A DNA stretch of 64,000 nucleotides. Origin: Cohnella terricola. Lineage in GTDB: Bacteria; Bacillota; Bacilli; Paenibacillales; Paenibacillaceae. Positions within the stretch are counted from its first letter, which is position 1; every line of letters begins with the position of its first letter. A model generated the notes under the pieces. The model did no database searches. It had not been told where the DNA came from and saw only the letters and a list, made by a program, of their open reading frames with translations. This document shows positions 1-7,146 of the stretch, one piece after another. Location of the stretch: contig NZ_VNJJ01000006.1 of assembly GCF_007786475.1 (NCBI RefSeq), positions 300,902-364,901 on the forward strand, read 5' to 3'. Both the position numbers and the translations under genes were made by a program.

Positions 1-1302
1 ATATCAGGTGTACCGGGAATGTCAATCTCAATACTTGCGAACAATGAAGTGCTCTACTTTTCTTCCGGGTACGCAGATCGTGAAAAGGGACTGTCGGCAA
101 GTGAAAATACTCTATATGAGCTGGCTTCGGTAAGTAAAGCTTTTACCGGCATGGGTATTCTGCTGATGGAAGAACAAGGACTGCTGTCAATGTCAGACTC
201 TATCCAGAAATATTTGCCTTGGTTTACGTTAAAGTATCAGGGGAAACACGTTGATATGCAAAGTATTACACTCAATAACTTTTTACACCATACTAGCGGC
301 TTAACAAATGGCAGTCACAGTCAAAATATTCCACAAGGCAATACGCCGGATATGTTGCAAAAAACCGTAGAAATGCTCGTAGATTCTGAATTGTCGTTCT
401 ATCCTGGTGAGCAGTATAATTACGGAACTGTTAATTATGACGTATTAGGTCTGGTTATTGAGATTGTGTCGGGACAAAGCTATGAAGACTTTATGAGGGA
501 ACAGGTATTTCAGCCGTTGGGTCTTCACCAGACGTATGTTTATAAAGAAGATGCTCAAGCCACCGGACAGTTGGCACAGGGCTACCGTTCTTCCTTTTTT
601 ATGACAACTCCATATAACGCGCCGGATTATTCCGGGAATAAACCCGCAGGCTACATCATTTCTTGTACAAAAGATATGGCGCGTTGGATGGGCATACAGA
701 TGGGTATAGTGCAGGACATACCCGAAATATTCCATACGGTTATCGAAAAATCACATCAGGGTGATATGTCTGTTCCGGCTGTCAACGAAATGTATTATGC
801 GGCGGGCTGGTCGGTAAACGCCAACCAAACGATTATAGAGCACCCAGGGGGCAATCCCAATTTCGGAACCGAAGTGGTCATACTGCCAAATGAACGAACA
901 GCCATCTGCTTGCTGACCAACGGCGCAAATATCAATAGAAGCATGGTACTAAAAGTTAAAGATATATTAGACGGCAATCTGACGCAGTCATATGGAATAA
1001 GCGGCACACAGCTTTTGGACATCATTTTGTCGTCTACCACAATTATTCTTTGCCTATTGGCTGTTCTGTTCTTTCTCTTAGGATTACGCAGAAGGAAAAC
1101 GAATGAGCGGCAGCCAATGACAAAAAAGCGAATAATCGTAACAGCTATTTTGCTGATTGCTACGATTGTCCAGTGTATAATGTGCTGTGCATTAGATTGG
1201 TCAACGATACTTATTTGGCAAACATATAGTGTTCTTACAGCTTTGATTTCGTCGGCATTATTAACAGCAAGCATTACATGGTTTGTATACACTCACCGAT
1301 AA
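1..1302 (+). CDS. beta-lactamase-fold serine hydrolase with C-terminal membrane segments (5' end outside window)
   Basis: The reading frame is open to base 1, where it reads ISGVPG before the first internal ATG at 19. That matches the usual N-terminal strand of class C beta-lactamase/penicillin-binding-protein-related esterases, so the true start lies upstream of the window. The nucleophile motif SxxK is present as SVSK, and the HxG-type motif near the end of the catalytic domain reads HPGG. The position normally occupied by YxN reads YGT (in NYGTVNYD). After about residue 340 there are three hydrophobic segments, giving an extracytoplasmic catalytic domain anchored by a C-terminal membrane region. 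The family contains peptidases, esterases and proteins of unknown substrate, and I cannot assign a substrate. Base composition is more AT-rich than the window core. Confidence 0.85.
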   Translation: MSGVPGMSISILANNEVLYFSSGYADREKGLSASENTLYELASVSKAFTGMGILLMEEQGLLSMSDSIQKYLPWFTLKYQGKHVDMQSITLNNFLHHTSGLTNGSHSQNIPQGNTPDMLQKTVEMLVDSELSFYPGEQYNYGTVNYDVLGLVIEIVSGQSYEDFMREQVFQPLGLHQTYVYKEDAQATGQLAQGYRSSFFMTTPYNAPDYSGNKPAGYIISCTKDMARWMGIQMGIVQDIPEIFHTVIEKSHQGDMSVPAVNEMYYAAGWSVNANQTIIEHPGGNPNFGTEVVILPNERTAICLLTNGANINRSMVLKVKDILDGNLTQSYGISGTQLLDIILSSTTIILCLLAVLFFLLGLRRRKTNERQPMTKKRIIVTAILLIATIVQCIMCCALDWSTILIWQTYSVLTALISSALLTASITWFVYTHR

Positions 1303-1754
1303 AATGCCTCGCTCCGAAAATAAGCATTTCATTCGTTCGCCTTATTGAAAAAACGCGAAGATTTCTTTTAATGAGAGAACAATATCAGCAAAAAGGAAGT
1401 GCCAGGCACACCCTATTTTTCGCCCTACTTATGATACGGTTCAGCTAAACGGGTCGATCGGCGAAAAATGCGAAAGGAGCCTGCCGCGGCGCTTATTCTC
1501 CTACATTTCCCGCTTGGCCCAAAAGCTTTGACTATGCCTTTACAAACATGCACAGAAGGCCACCGAAGTAATCGGCGGCCTGATTGTTTGTGATCCAACT
1601 ATCGTGTCCCGCAAGAATTTTTGAAACCTGCAGCTGTATATCCCGGTTTTTTTTCAATTCTATAGTTCATTCCTGTCCTCCCCGTAATCGAAATCTGGAA
1701 AGACATGCGAGGATAAGCCTTCAGCTTGACAAGATCCTCCGTCAGCATAAAGCG
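1303..1754. other. intergenic stretch without a recognisable gene
   Basis: No open frame here has both a plausible ribosome binding site and a recognisable product. An imperfect GC-rich inverted repeat sits near 1558-1585 (GGCCACC...GGCGGCC). A single GTGCCAGGCAC palindrome lies at 1399-1409. The stretch separates the hydrolase gene from the convergent MFS gene. Confidence 0.4.
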
Positions 1755-1756
1755 AT

Positions 1757-1791
1757 GACAAGCTCTTCCCTTTTTAGGTGGAGAGCTTGTC
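1757..1791. terminator. perfect 10-bp stem-loop after the MFS gene
   Basis: GACAAGCTCT and AGAGCTTGTC form a perfect 10-bp stem around a 15-nt loop. It begins five bases past the stop codon of the minus-strand MFS gene. No run of T follows on the minus strand, so it may be a weak terminator or a transcript-end stabiliser and not a classical intrinsic terminator. Confidence 0.45.
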
Positions 1792-1795
1792 TAAG

Positions 1796-3055
1796 TTAAA
1801 GTGCCCCGCTTACTGCACTCTTCTTATTTTGAATTCTAAGGCCCCTTCTATGTGTCATAAATAATACGAAGTATCCCAGCGTGACAAGGATACATATCAT
1901 GATGTCAACAAGGATCAAATTCTGATAATTTCGGAAATAATCGAAGGAAAAGCCTCCGATTAATGCACCCGCAATGCCACCGCCCTGGTGGAAGAACAGA
2001 AATATCCCGGTATGTTTTCCTTTTCCGTTTGCAAATTCATTGATGACAAGGATCCCCCCCGGCACTGCGCTTAAGTAGGTAATTCCGAACGCTATTGCAA
2101 AAACAATAGGTGAACTTCCCAAGTGCATAAAGAGGAAAGCAAAGCCCATTATACGTATGCCATACAAAATAGACATTAGCATTAATTTATTGTATCGGTC
2201 CAGAAAATAGCCGCAAATAAGTGCCCCCGTAATTTCCATAATGCCAAGTATACTCATGGATAGGGCGATCATGCTTGGTGACACATCTGCCAGCTGATGT
2301 ATGGCTACTAAATTCATTTCGACGGAACCCATATTGACTCCACAGGTGAAAAGCGCAATTGCGACCACAACAAAGATTGGAAGATGAATGAATTTCTTGG
2401 AGCTTGGAGTTACTGTAAGGGGCGTATCAGGCCTATCAACTTCTGAATGATCCGATTGGGGTTTCTCCATATCTTTCTGTTGCTGACTTTTGATTCCCAG
2501 CCAAATTACTGGAAATGTCACAAAAATGCCTAGGGCAAAAGAAACCATAAAGGCATCCTTCCAAGTCAGCCAACCAACAGATACGAAAATTGGCGTAATA
2601 ATCGCTAACCCTACAGAGGATGCGCTCGCCAACAGCGACATTGCTTTAGCTCGGTGATGCCTAAACCATTCTAACATCAACATATAGCTCGTCGTTGCCC
2701 CAATGCCAGCTAGCCCAGAGATAACGCCATATCCAATAAAAAAGACGATAGGATCGTTCCCTAACAAGACAACGCCAGTGCCCATAGTACTCATGATTGC
2801 ACTTAAAAAAAGCACCTTCTTTGTGCCGTAGCGATCGGCAAGCCAGCCTCCCAAGGGCGCGCATATAGCTGTTATTAATAAATTGGTTGACCATGCCGTT
2901 GAAATAAATCCCCTGCTAATCAGTAAATCCTCCGATATTTGCACCTGAAAAAAAGCCATGCTAAATCGGGTCAATGCACCAATAAATCCAATAATCCAGA
3001 GAGCCCCCAACCCAATCCAAGCATGCCTGGATTCCTTAAACCATGTCGCGCCCAC
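1796..3055 (-). CDS. MFS transporter (oxalate/formate antiporter-like, MCT type)
   Basis: A 419-residue polytopic protein with about 12 hydrophobic segments in two halves joined by a charged loop (QQQKDMEKPQ region). The first half has the MFS loop 2-3 signature (GGWLADRYGTKK) and the second half a matching GYFLDRYNK. The long pattern resembles monocarboxylate/oxalate-formate type MFS carriers, but the substrate is unknown. The frame stays open further upstream to 3262. I chose the GTG at 3055 because a strong AGGGGGG site precedes it by a few bases and the membrane domain starts directly after it. A palindrome and a promoter-like sequence sit immediately upstream, suggesting control by a local repressor that is not adjacent in this window. 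Confidence 0.85.
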   Translation of the reverse strand: MGATWFKESRHAWIGLGALWIIGFIGALTRFSMAFFQVQISEDLLISRGFISTAWSTNLLITAICAPLGGWLADRYGTKKVLFLSAIMSTMGTGVVLLGNDPIVFFIGYGVISGLAGIGATTSYMLMLEWFRHHRAKAMSLLASASSVGLAIITPIFVSVGWLTWKDAFMVSFALGIFVTFPVIWLGIKSQQQKDMEKPQSDHSEVDRPDTPLTVTPSSKKFIHLPIFVVVAIALFTCGVNMGSVEMNLVAIHQLADVSPSMIALSMSILGIMEITGALICGYFLDRYNKLMLMSILYGIRIMGFAFLFMHLGSSPIVFAIAFGITYLSAVPGGILVINEFANGKGKHTGIFLFFHQGGGIAGALIGGFSFDYFRNYQNLILVDIMICILVTLGYFVLFMTHRRGLRIQNKKSAVSGAL

Positions 3056-3080
3056 TCTTGTCCCCCCTGCTACTACAAAA

Positions 3081-3098
3081 AGATACCGATAGGTATCT
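3081..3098. promoter_or_regulatory. palindromic operator candidate upstream of the MFS gene
   Basis: AGATACC-GATA-GGTATCT is a perfect 7-bp inverted repeat. It lies between the MFS ribosome binding site and a promoter-like pair, at about the position of the expected transcription start. This is a typical repressor site layout. Confidence 0.5.
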
Positions 3099-3101
3099 TT
3101 G

Positions 3102-3129
3102 ATATTAACATAGATGCATTGTTTTGCAA
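3102..3129 (-). promoter_or_regulatory. putative promoter of the MFS gene
   Basis: Read on the minus strand: TTGCAA (3129-3124), 16-bp spacer, then TAATAT (3107-3102). Both boxes are imperfect matches to sigma-A consensus. Support comes mainly from the position just upstream of the palindrome and gene. Confidence 0.4.
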
Positions 3130-3427
3130 GAGTGGAATGTCCGAAGGCTTGCAAAGCGGCGAATTTAAAGCAGACCTCGATATAGAGGAAACTGGCTACC
3201 TTCTCCCTTTCCATCATGGAGGGCAGTATCATGATAAGCAACTCGAAGGCAATAATCGGCATATGCGGATGAATATCAACAGCTTTGCTGCTTATCTAAA
3301 AAATGTGTGCCTCCGTTAACCTCGTTAGTTCCTTCCATGATAAGTCCTGCTCTACGCTATGACAGCTGCATTTATTTTTTACTATTCGCCCTAATCTACT
3401 CCCCCACTAAATGCACGTTACCATAAC

Positions 3428-3456
3428 AAAAGCCCTCAGAGTGACGGAGGGCTTTT
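3428..3456 (-). terminator. intrinsic terminator of the GNAT gene
   Basis: AAAAGCCCTC and GAGGGCTTTT form a 10-bp stem with a 9-nt loop. On the minus strand the stem runs into TTTTG. It lies about 90 bases beyond the acetyltransferase stop codon and could work in both directions. Confidence 0.8.
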
Positions 3457-3543
3457 GAGTAAGCTTCTATATTTAGAACAACTTTCTTGTCACAACAAGC
3501 AATCAATTTCACTTTGGTATCCGTTCGGGTTCCGGAGTAAACA

Positions 3544-4074
3544 CTACATTTTCTTGTAATCTCTTTTAATTATTGCCATAATAATTTCATCAGAATAAGT
3601 TCCGTCATAATATAAAGATTCACGTAGAACGCCTTCTTTTACAAAACCTACTTTTTCATATGCTCTGATACCTCGAAGATTATGACTAAATACTTCTAAC
3701 TGTAATCGATTTAATTTTAATTCTTCAAAGACAAATCGTAATACAATTTTTATGGCTTCAGTTCCATAACCTTTTCCTGTTAATTCAATTGAACTCATTG
3801 AGACTCTAAATCCTGCTTTTCTATCTTCTTCATCAATATCAAAAATAGATAATTCACCAATCATTTGGTCATCATCTTTTAAACAAATAGCAAAATCATA
3901 GCGAGAAGAGTCATTATTAATATTATTTATATGAGCTAGAATTTGTTCTAAAGTAAAGCTTGGTTTTGTACCTGTCATATAACGTATTTCTTTATCCGTT
4001 GTATTGGCTAACATTATCGGTGCATCTGTTTCTTCAAGTTTTCGCAAATAAACTCTTTCACTTTCTAAATTCAC
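3544..4074 (-). CDS. GNAT-family N-acetyltransferase (RimJ/RimL-like)
   Basis: A 176-residue single-domain protein of the RimJ/RimL branch. The N-terminus reads SERVYLRKLEETDA, the acetyl-CoA binding loop resembles Q/RxxGxG/A (TGKGYGTEA), and the helix N..GIRAYEKVGF is typical for the family. The start is the GTG at 4074, preceded by AAGGAGG with seven bases of spacing. The coding sequence is clearly more AT-rich than genes further along and prefers A/T at third positions, which fits recent acquisition. The acceptor could be a ribosomal protein N-terminus, an amino acid or a small molecule. Sequence alone does not decide. It stands alone with its own terminator. Confidence 0.88.
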   Translation of the reverse strand: MNLESERVYLRKLEETDAPIMLANTTDKEIRYMTGTKPSFTLEQILAHINNINNDSSRYDFAICLKDDDQMIGELSIFDIDEEDRKAGFRVSMSSIELTGKGYGTEAIKIVLRFVFEELKLNRLQLEVFSHNLRGIRAYEKVGFVKEGVLRESLYYDGTYSDEIIMAIIKRDYKKM

Positions 4075-4153
4075 ATTAAAGCCTCCTTCTAATTAAGATA
4101 GCAAGTATTCCAAGTTACAATTCTTGAACGGATTCACAAATAAAAATTTCGCC

Positions 4154-4633
4154 TCACTTATGGTAAGGTTCCCCCCGGTTAATCCGGAAAGCCCGGTAAA
4201 TCTGCTCAACCAATATGAGCCGCATGAGTTGGTGGGGGTAGGTGAGGCGGCCGAAGCTGAGTTTCTTGTCGGCGCGTTTCAGGACAGCATCAGAGAGGCC
4301 AAGGGAGCCGCCGATGACGAAGACGATGTGGCTTTTGCCGTAGGTGGCGAGCTTGTCCACGTGGGACGCGAGCTCCTCCGACGACCATAGCTCGCCGCCG
4401 ATGGCAAGGGCGATGACGTGGGCGTCGTCCTTGATGTGAGCCAGAATGCGCTCGCCTTCGCGGCCGACGACTTGGCGTTCCTCGGCGGGGCTGAGCACTT
4501 CCGGGGCTTTGTCGTCGGCCACTTCCGTTAAAGTGATGCGCGCGTACGAGCCCAAACGTTTGACGTATTCCCCGATCCCTTTCACCAAATACGACTCTTT
4601 CAACTTTCCGACGCTGACGATCTGAATATGCAT
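4154..4633 (-). CDS. rlmH: 23S rRNA pseudouridine-1915 N3-methyltransferase
   Basis: A 159-residue SPOUT methyltransferase, the usual size for the family. The N-terminus [13 protein letters not shown], the central [16 protein letters not shown], the SAM-knot segment [13 protein letters not shown] and the C-terminal [18 protein letters not shown] are RlmH hallmarks. The enzyme methylates the pseudouridine in helix 69 of the large subunit, using the assembled 70S ribosome as substrate. An AGGAGG site precedes the ATG. In Bacillus rlmH sits beside the walJ/htrA block. Here it is on the same side of the origin but about 22 kb away, next to ywbE. Confidence 0.95.
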   Translation of the reverse strand: MHIQIVSVGKLKESYLVKGIGEYVKRLGSYARITLTEVADDKAPEVLSPAEERQVVGREGERILAHIKDDAHVIALAIGGELWSSEELASHVDKLATYGKSHIVFVIGGSLGLSDAVLKRADKKLSFGRLTYPHQLMRLILVEQIYRAFRINRGEPYHK

Positions 4634-4686
4634 GAAGAGGGTTTCCTCCTAAATATTAAATTCATAGAGCACTACGGCGGCGCCAC

Positions 4687-4905
4687 CTATTCCGCTGAAT
4701 CTCCCCCGCCCAAAATATGCTGAACGCGCCCGACTTGGCCGTCCGTCAATCTGACTTTAATTCCGTGAGGATGCTGCGCCGAATTCGTAAGCAGATCCTT
4801 CACGATGCCGCGCGTTAGCTTCCCCGTTCGTTGATCTTGTTTCAAAACAATATCGACTTCAAGTCCCGGCTTGACGTCGCTGCGAATTTTTCCGTTGCCT
4901 GCCAT
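4687..4905 (-). CDS. ywbE: YwbE-family small protein (DUF2196)
   Basis: A 72-residue protein matching the YwbE pattern: an N-terminal basic part (IRSDVKPGLEVDIVLKQDQRTGKLTRG) followed by VKDLLTNSAQHPHGIKVRL and GQVGRVQHIL. The fold is expected to be a small beta-barrel, but its function is not established. The ATG follows CAGGAG. It ends 53 bases before rlmH on the same strand, so the two are probably co-transcribed. Confidence 0.9.
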   Translation of the reverse strand: MAGNGKIRSDVKPGLEVDIVLKQDQRTGKLTRGIVKDLLTNSAQHPHGIKVRLTDGQVGRVQHILGGGDSAE

Positions 4906-5027
4906 GTTTCTATTCCACTCCTGACTGTGTCCTTAACTTCCTCCAATCGTACCACAACCGACCCGCAACGCAATAACCCGGCCGATCCTCCGAAGAGAAC
5001 CAGCCGGGCCTATAATCATCTCTCGCT

Positions 5028-6227
5028 TTAGTTACCTGCCACAGAAGCAGGGGCAGATCCAGATCCAGTTGCAGGAGCGGCAGCTTTAGCGGGCTTAAAT
5101 CCGGAAGCGAGCAGCAGCAACAGAAATCCGCCAACGATGCTCCACAATACGGTAGCGTTCGAACCAACCGCGTCCAATCCGCCGAAGTACATCACTTCGC
5201 GCAGCCCTCCCGAGGCAAAGCGCAGTGGCGTCCACGAATAGATCCAATCGTGCGTTGTCCGGGACAAGAATTCCGGCGCCATGTTCAGCAGCGGCATGGA
5301 GAAGAACATGAGCAATACGAGCAGCGCCATCGCTGGCAATCCGATCCAGTATAACAATGAAGATTGAAGCAAGAAGAACGCCGATCCGACCAACCACAAG
5401 AATAGCCATGTCTGAACCGCATTAGCAAGCTCCATCCCGTACCACGCCGAAGCCATCCATACGACGAAGCCCGATGCCGCACCGACAACCGCTAGCCCCG
5501 CGACCGCCTGCATCGTGCTGACCGTCCACCTTCTGGAGCCCGCGGCGACGGCTTTGCCGCCGGCCAAGAACAAGGTCATTGCGGTAACCAGACTGCCGAT
5601 CCACATGATTTGCGTGAGCAGCCCCGGCGCATTTCCGGAGGCATTGTTCGATCCGGACGGATGAACGACTTCCTCCTGAACGTTAATCGGGGTCATTAAC
5701 GCTTTAGCCGCCTCGATCGATATCTGCCCCGTCTGTTGACCGATCTGCCCCAACAGCTGCTGCGACAGCTCCGCGCTGACCATTTTCATCGCTTGGCCCA
5801 ATAACTGCCTGACAACCGTCGATGCTTGGGCGTTCATGCCCTCGTTAACGATGATCTTCACGTCCGCCGGCTTCGGCGAAGGCGTGGCTAACGAGAGCAA
5901 TCCGCCGCTCAGATCCGCCGGAAGCACCAACGCTCCATAATACTCACGCTCCTCCAGTCCCGATCGAGCTTCTTCTTCGGAAGCCGCCACATGCCAAGCG
6001 ATCGGAAGTCCCGGAATCGACGTCAACTTATCTTTAATCTTCTCGCCGGCCGCAAGCGCTCCTCCGGTCGGCAGTTCCACCGGCTGATCCAGAACGACGA
6101 GAGCCACGGGAAGCTCCTTCGGTTTCGAACCGAGCACCGAGCCCATCATGGCCGCCCCAAATACGGTCAACACAACCAGCACGATCACCGGTCCTAACCA
6201 CGCTATTTTTTGCTTGAATATGGCCAC
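5028..6227 (-). CDS. YhgE/Pip-like or ABC-2-type membrane protein (DUF3533-like)
   Basis: About 399 residues. One N-terminal membrane segment (KIAWLGPVIVLVVLTVF) is followed by a roughly 190-residue extracytoplasmic domain (PVALVVLDQPV..., YYGALVLPADLS) and then about five C-terminal hydrophobic segments. This matches YhgE/Pip-type and ABC-2-like exporters such as those repressed by TetR-family proteins. I moved the start to the GTG at 6227, preceded by AAGGAG, because the upstream extension of the frame runs into the palindromic control region. The tail is Ala/Gly/Ser-rich. Function is probably export or membrane-stress related, with unknown substrate. It is divergent from a TetR regulator, which likely represses it. 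Confidence 0.75.
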   Translation of the reverse strand: MAIFKQKIAWLGPVIVLVVLTVFGAAMMGSVLGSKPKELPVALVVLDQPVELPTGGALAAGEKIKDKLTSIPGLPIAWHVAASEEEARSGLEEREYYGALVLPADLSGGLLSLATPSPKPADVKIIVNEGMNAQASTVVRQLLGQAMKMVSAELSQQLLGQIGQQTGQISIEAAKALMTPINVQEEVVHPSGSNNASGNAPGLLTQIMWIGSLVTAMTLFLAGGKAVAAGSRRWTVSTMQAVAGLAVVGAASGFVVWMASAWYGMELANAVQTWLFLWLVGSAFFLLQSSLLYWIGLPAMALLVLLMFFSMPLLNMAPEFLSRTTHDWIYSWTPLRFASGGLREVMYFGGLDAVGSNATVLWSIVGGFLLLLLASGFKPAKAAAPATGSGSAPASVAGN

Positions 6228-6250
6228 AATTCTCCACTCCTTATCTCTAA

Positions 6251-6294
6251 TATAATGAACAAAACGTTGATTATCGTTCATGATGTTCATTATA
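6251..6294. promoter_or_regulatory. TetR operator: 11-bp inverted repeat between divergent genes
   Basis: TATAATGAACA (6251-6261) and TGTTCATTATA (6284-6294) are perfect inverted repeats separated by 22 bases. The inner interval carries a further AACG...CGTT pair. On the plus strand TTGATT (6267-6272), an 18-bp spacer and TATAAT (6291-6296) form the regulator promoter. A TATATT-like box (6254-6249) on the minus strand would serve the membrane-protein gene. Each palindrome arm overlaps one -10 box, so a bound TetR dimer or dimer pair would shut both promoters. Confidence 0.7.
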
Positions 6295-6408
6295 ATAAGG
6301 AGGCAAACCGCCCACAATAATCAATCTCAGCCGTATTTGTTAAGTAATCAACAGTCGATCAGCACTTTGTTCAATAATAATCAAAATACCAATCTTCGAG
6401 GTGCAACA

Positions 6409-7032
6409 ATGCCGGAAAAAATGGATCGAAGACAAGCTCGGACGAAGCATCTCCTTCATCAAGCGCTCATGGAGTTGATCGAGGAAAAAGGGATCGAGCG
6501 CATTACCGTCACGGATATCGCGAATCGGGCCGACGTGAACCGCGGAACGTTCTACTTGCATTATCGCGATGTCCCCGACATGTTGGATAAGATCATGAAC
6601 GAGGTGTTCGAGCGGCTTCTCGGTTACACTTCCCGCATGGATCCCAGGGAACTCAGCCAATACGCTTATAGAGACGAGCCTTATCCAAAGCTGTTGGACA
6701 TCTTGGAGGAGATCGCGCGCAACAAGGACTTCTTCCAAACCATCTTAGGCCCTAACGGAGACCTCTCTTATGCGATTCGTTTCCGGAATATGATGGCGTC
6801 GCATATTTTCAACAAATTTGAATATATTCTGCCGGAAAACGGCCAGATGCTCGTTCCGAGAAAATACTTGGTCGCCTACATGGCATCGGCTAATTTCGGT
6901 ATGTTGATGCACTGGGTCGAGAGCGGAATGCAGGAGTCCCCTTACGAGATGGCCATGATCGCGACCCAGCTTGTGAATCACGGCCCGATCGTTTCTTCCG
7001 GTATAAGGGAAAAATCGAAAAACGAAGTCTGA
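6409..7032 (+). CDS. TetR/AcrR-family transcriptional regulator
   Basis: A 207-residue regulator. Residues about 8-55 form the TetR helix-turn-helix (ALMELIEEKGIERITVTDIA, then NRADVNRGTFYLHYRD). The rest is an all-helical ligand domain of the kind seen in YsiA/Pip-type regulators. The frame is open from 6280, but the conserved N-terminus begins at the ATG at 6409, with a weak AGGTG upstream. It is divergent from the YhgE/Pip-like membrane gene, with a strong inverted repeat in between, so autorepression and repression of the neighbour are the expected roles. The ligand is unknown. Confidence 0.9.
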   Translation: MPEKMDRRQARTKHLLHQALMELIEEKGIERITVTDIANRADVNRGTFYLHYRDVPDMLDKIMNEVFERLLGYTSRMDPRELSQYAYRDEPYPKLLDILEEIARNKDFFQTILGPNGDLSYAIRFRNMMASHIFNKFEYILPENGQMLVPRKYLVAYMASANFGMLMHWVESGMQESPYEMAMIATQLVNHGPIVSSGIREKSKNEV

Positions 7033-7146
7033 ACCGCCCGCTCACAGTTTGCTAATTCTTTTCCCTAATACTTTTTTTATATTTATGCGGTAAGATGGTA
7101 TCACTCACTACTACTCGCGTTATCATTCCGGGGAGATTTATCTAAC

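Noticed and set aside
795-1292. 165-codon minus-strand frame opposite the serine hydrolase
   Set aside because: Antisense shadow of a gene with clear catalytic motifs. No ribosome binding site and no recognisable product.
1399-1409. GTGCCAGGCAC palindrome as a REP/transposase-associated element
   Set aside because: Only a single copy is visible and no tyrosine transposase gene is nearby. Such motifs are common in Firmicutes, but this one alone does not support a mobile element.
1584-1799. 71-codon plus-strand ORF
   Set aside because: No convincing ribosome binding site, Arg/Ser/Cys-rich nonsense composition, and it runs through the stem-loop behind the MFS gene.
3056-3262. 69-residue N-terminal extension of the MFS protein
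   Set aside because: It would cross the promoter and palindrome and has no membrane-carrier similarity. The GTG at 3055 has a strong ribosome binding site.
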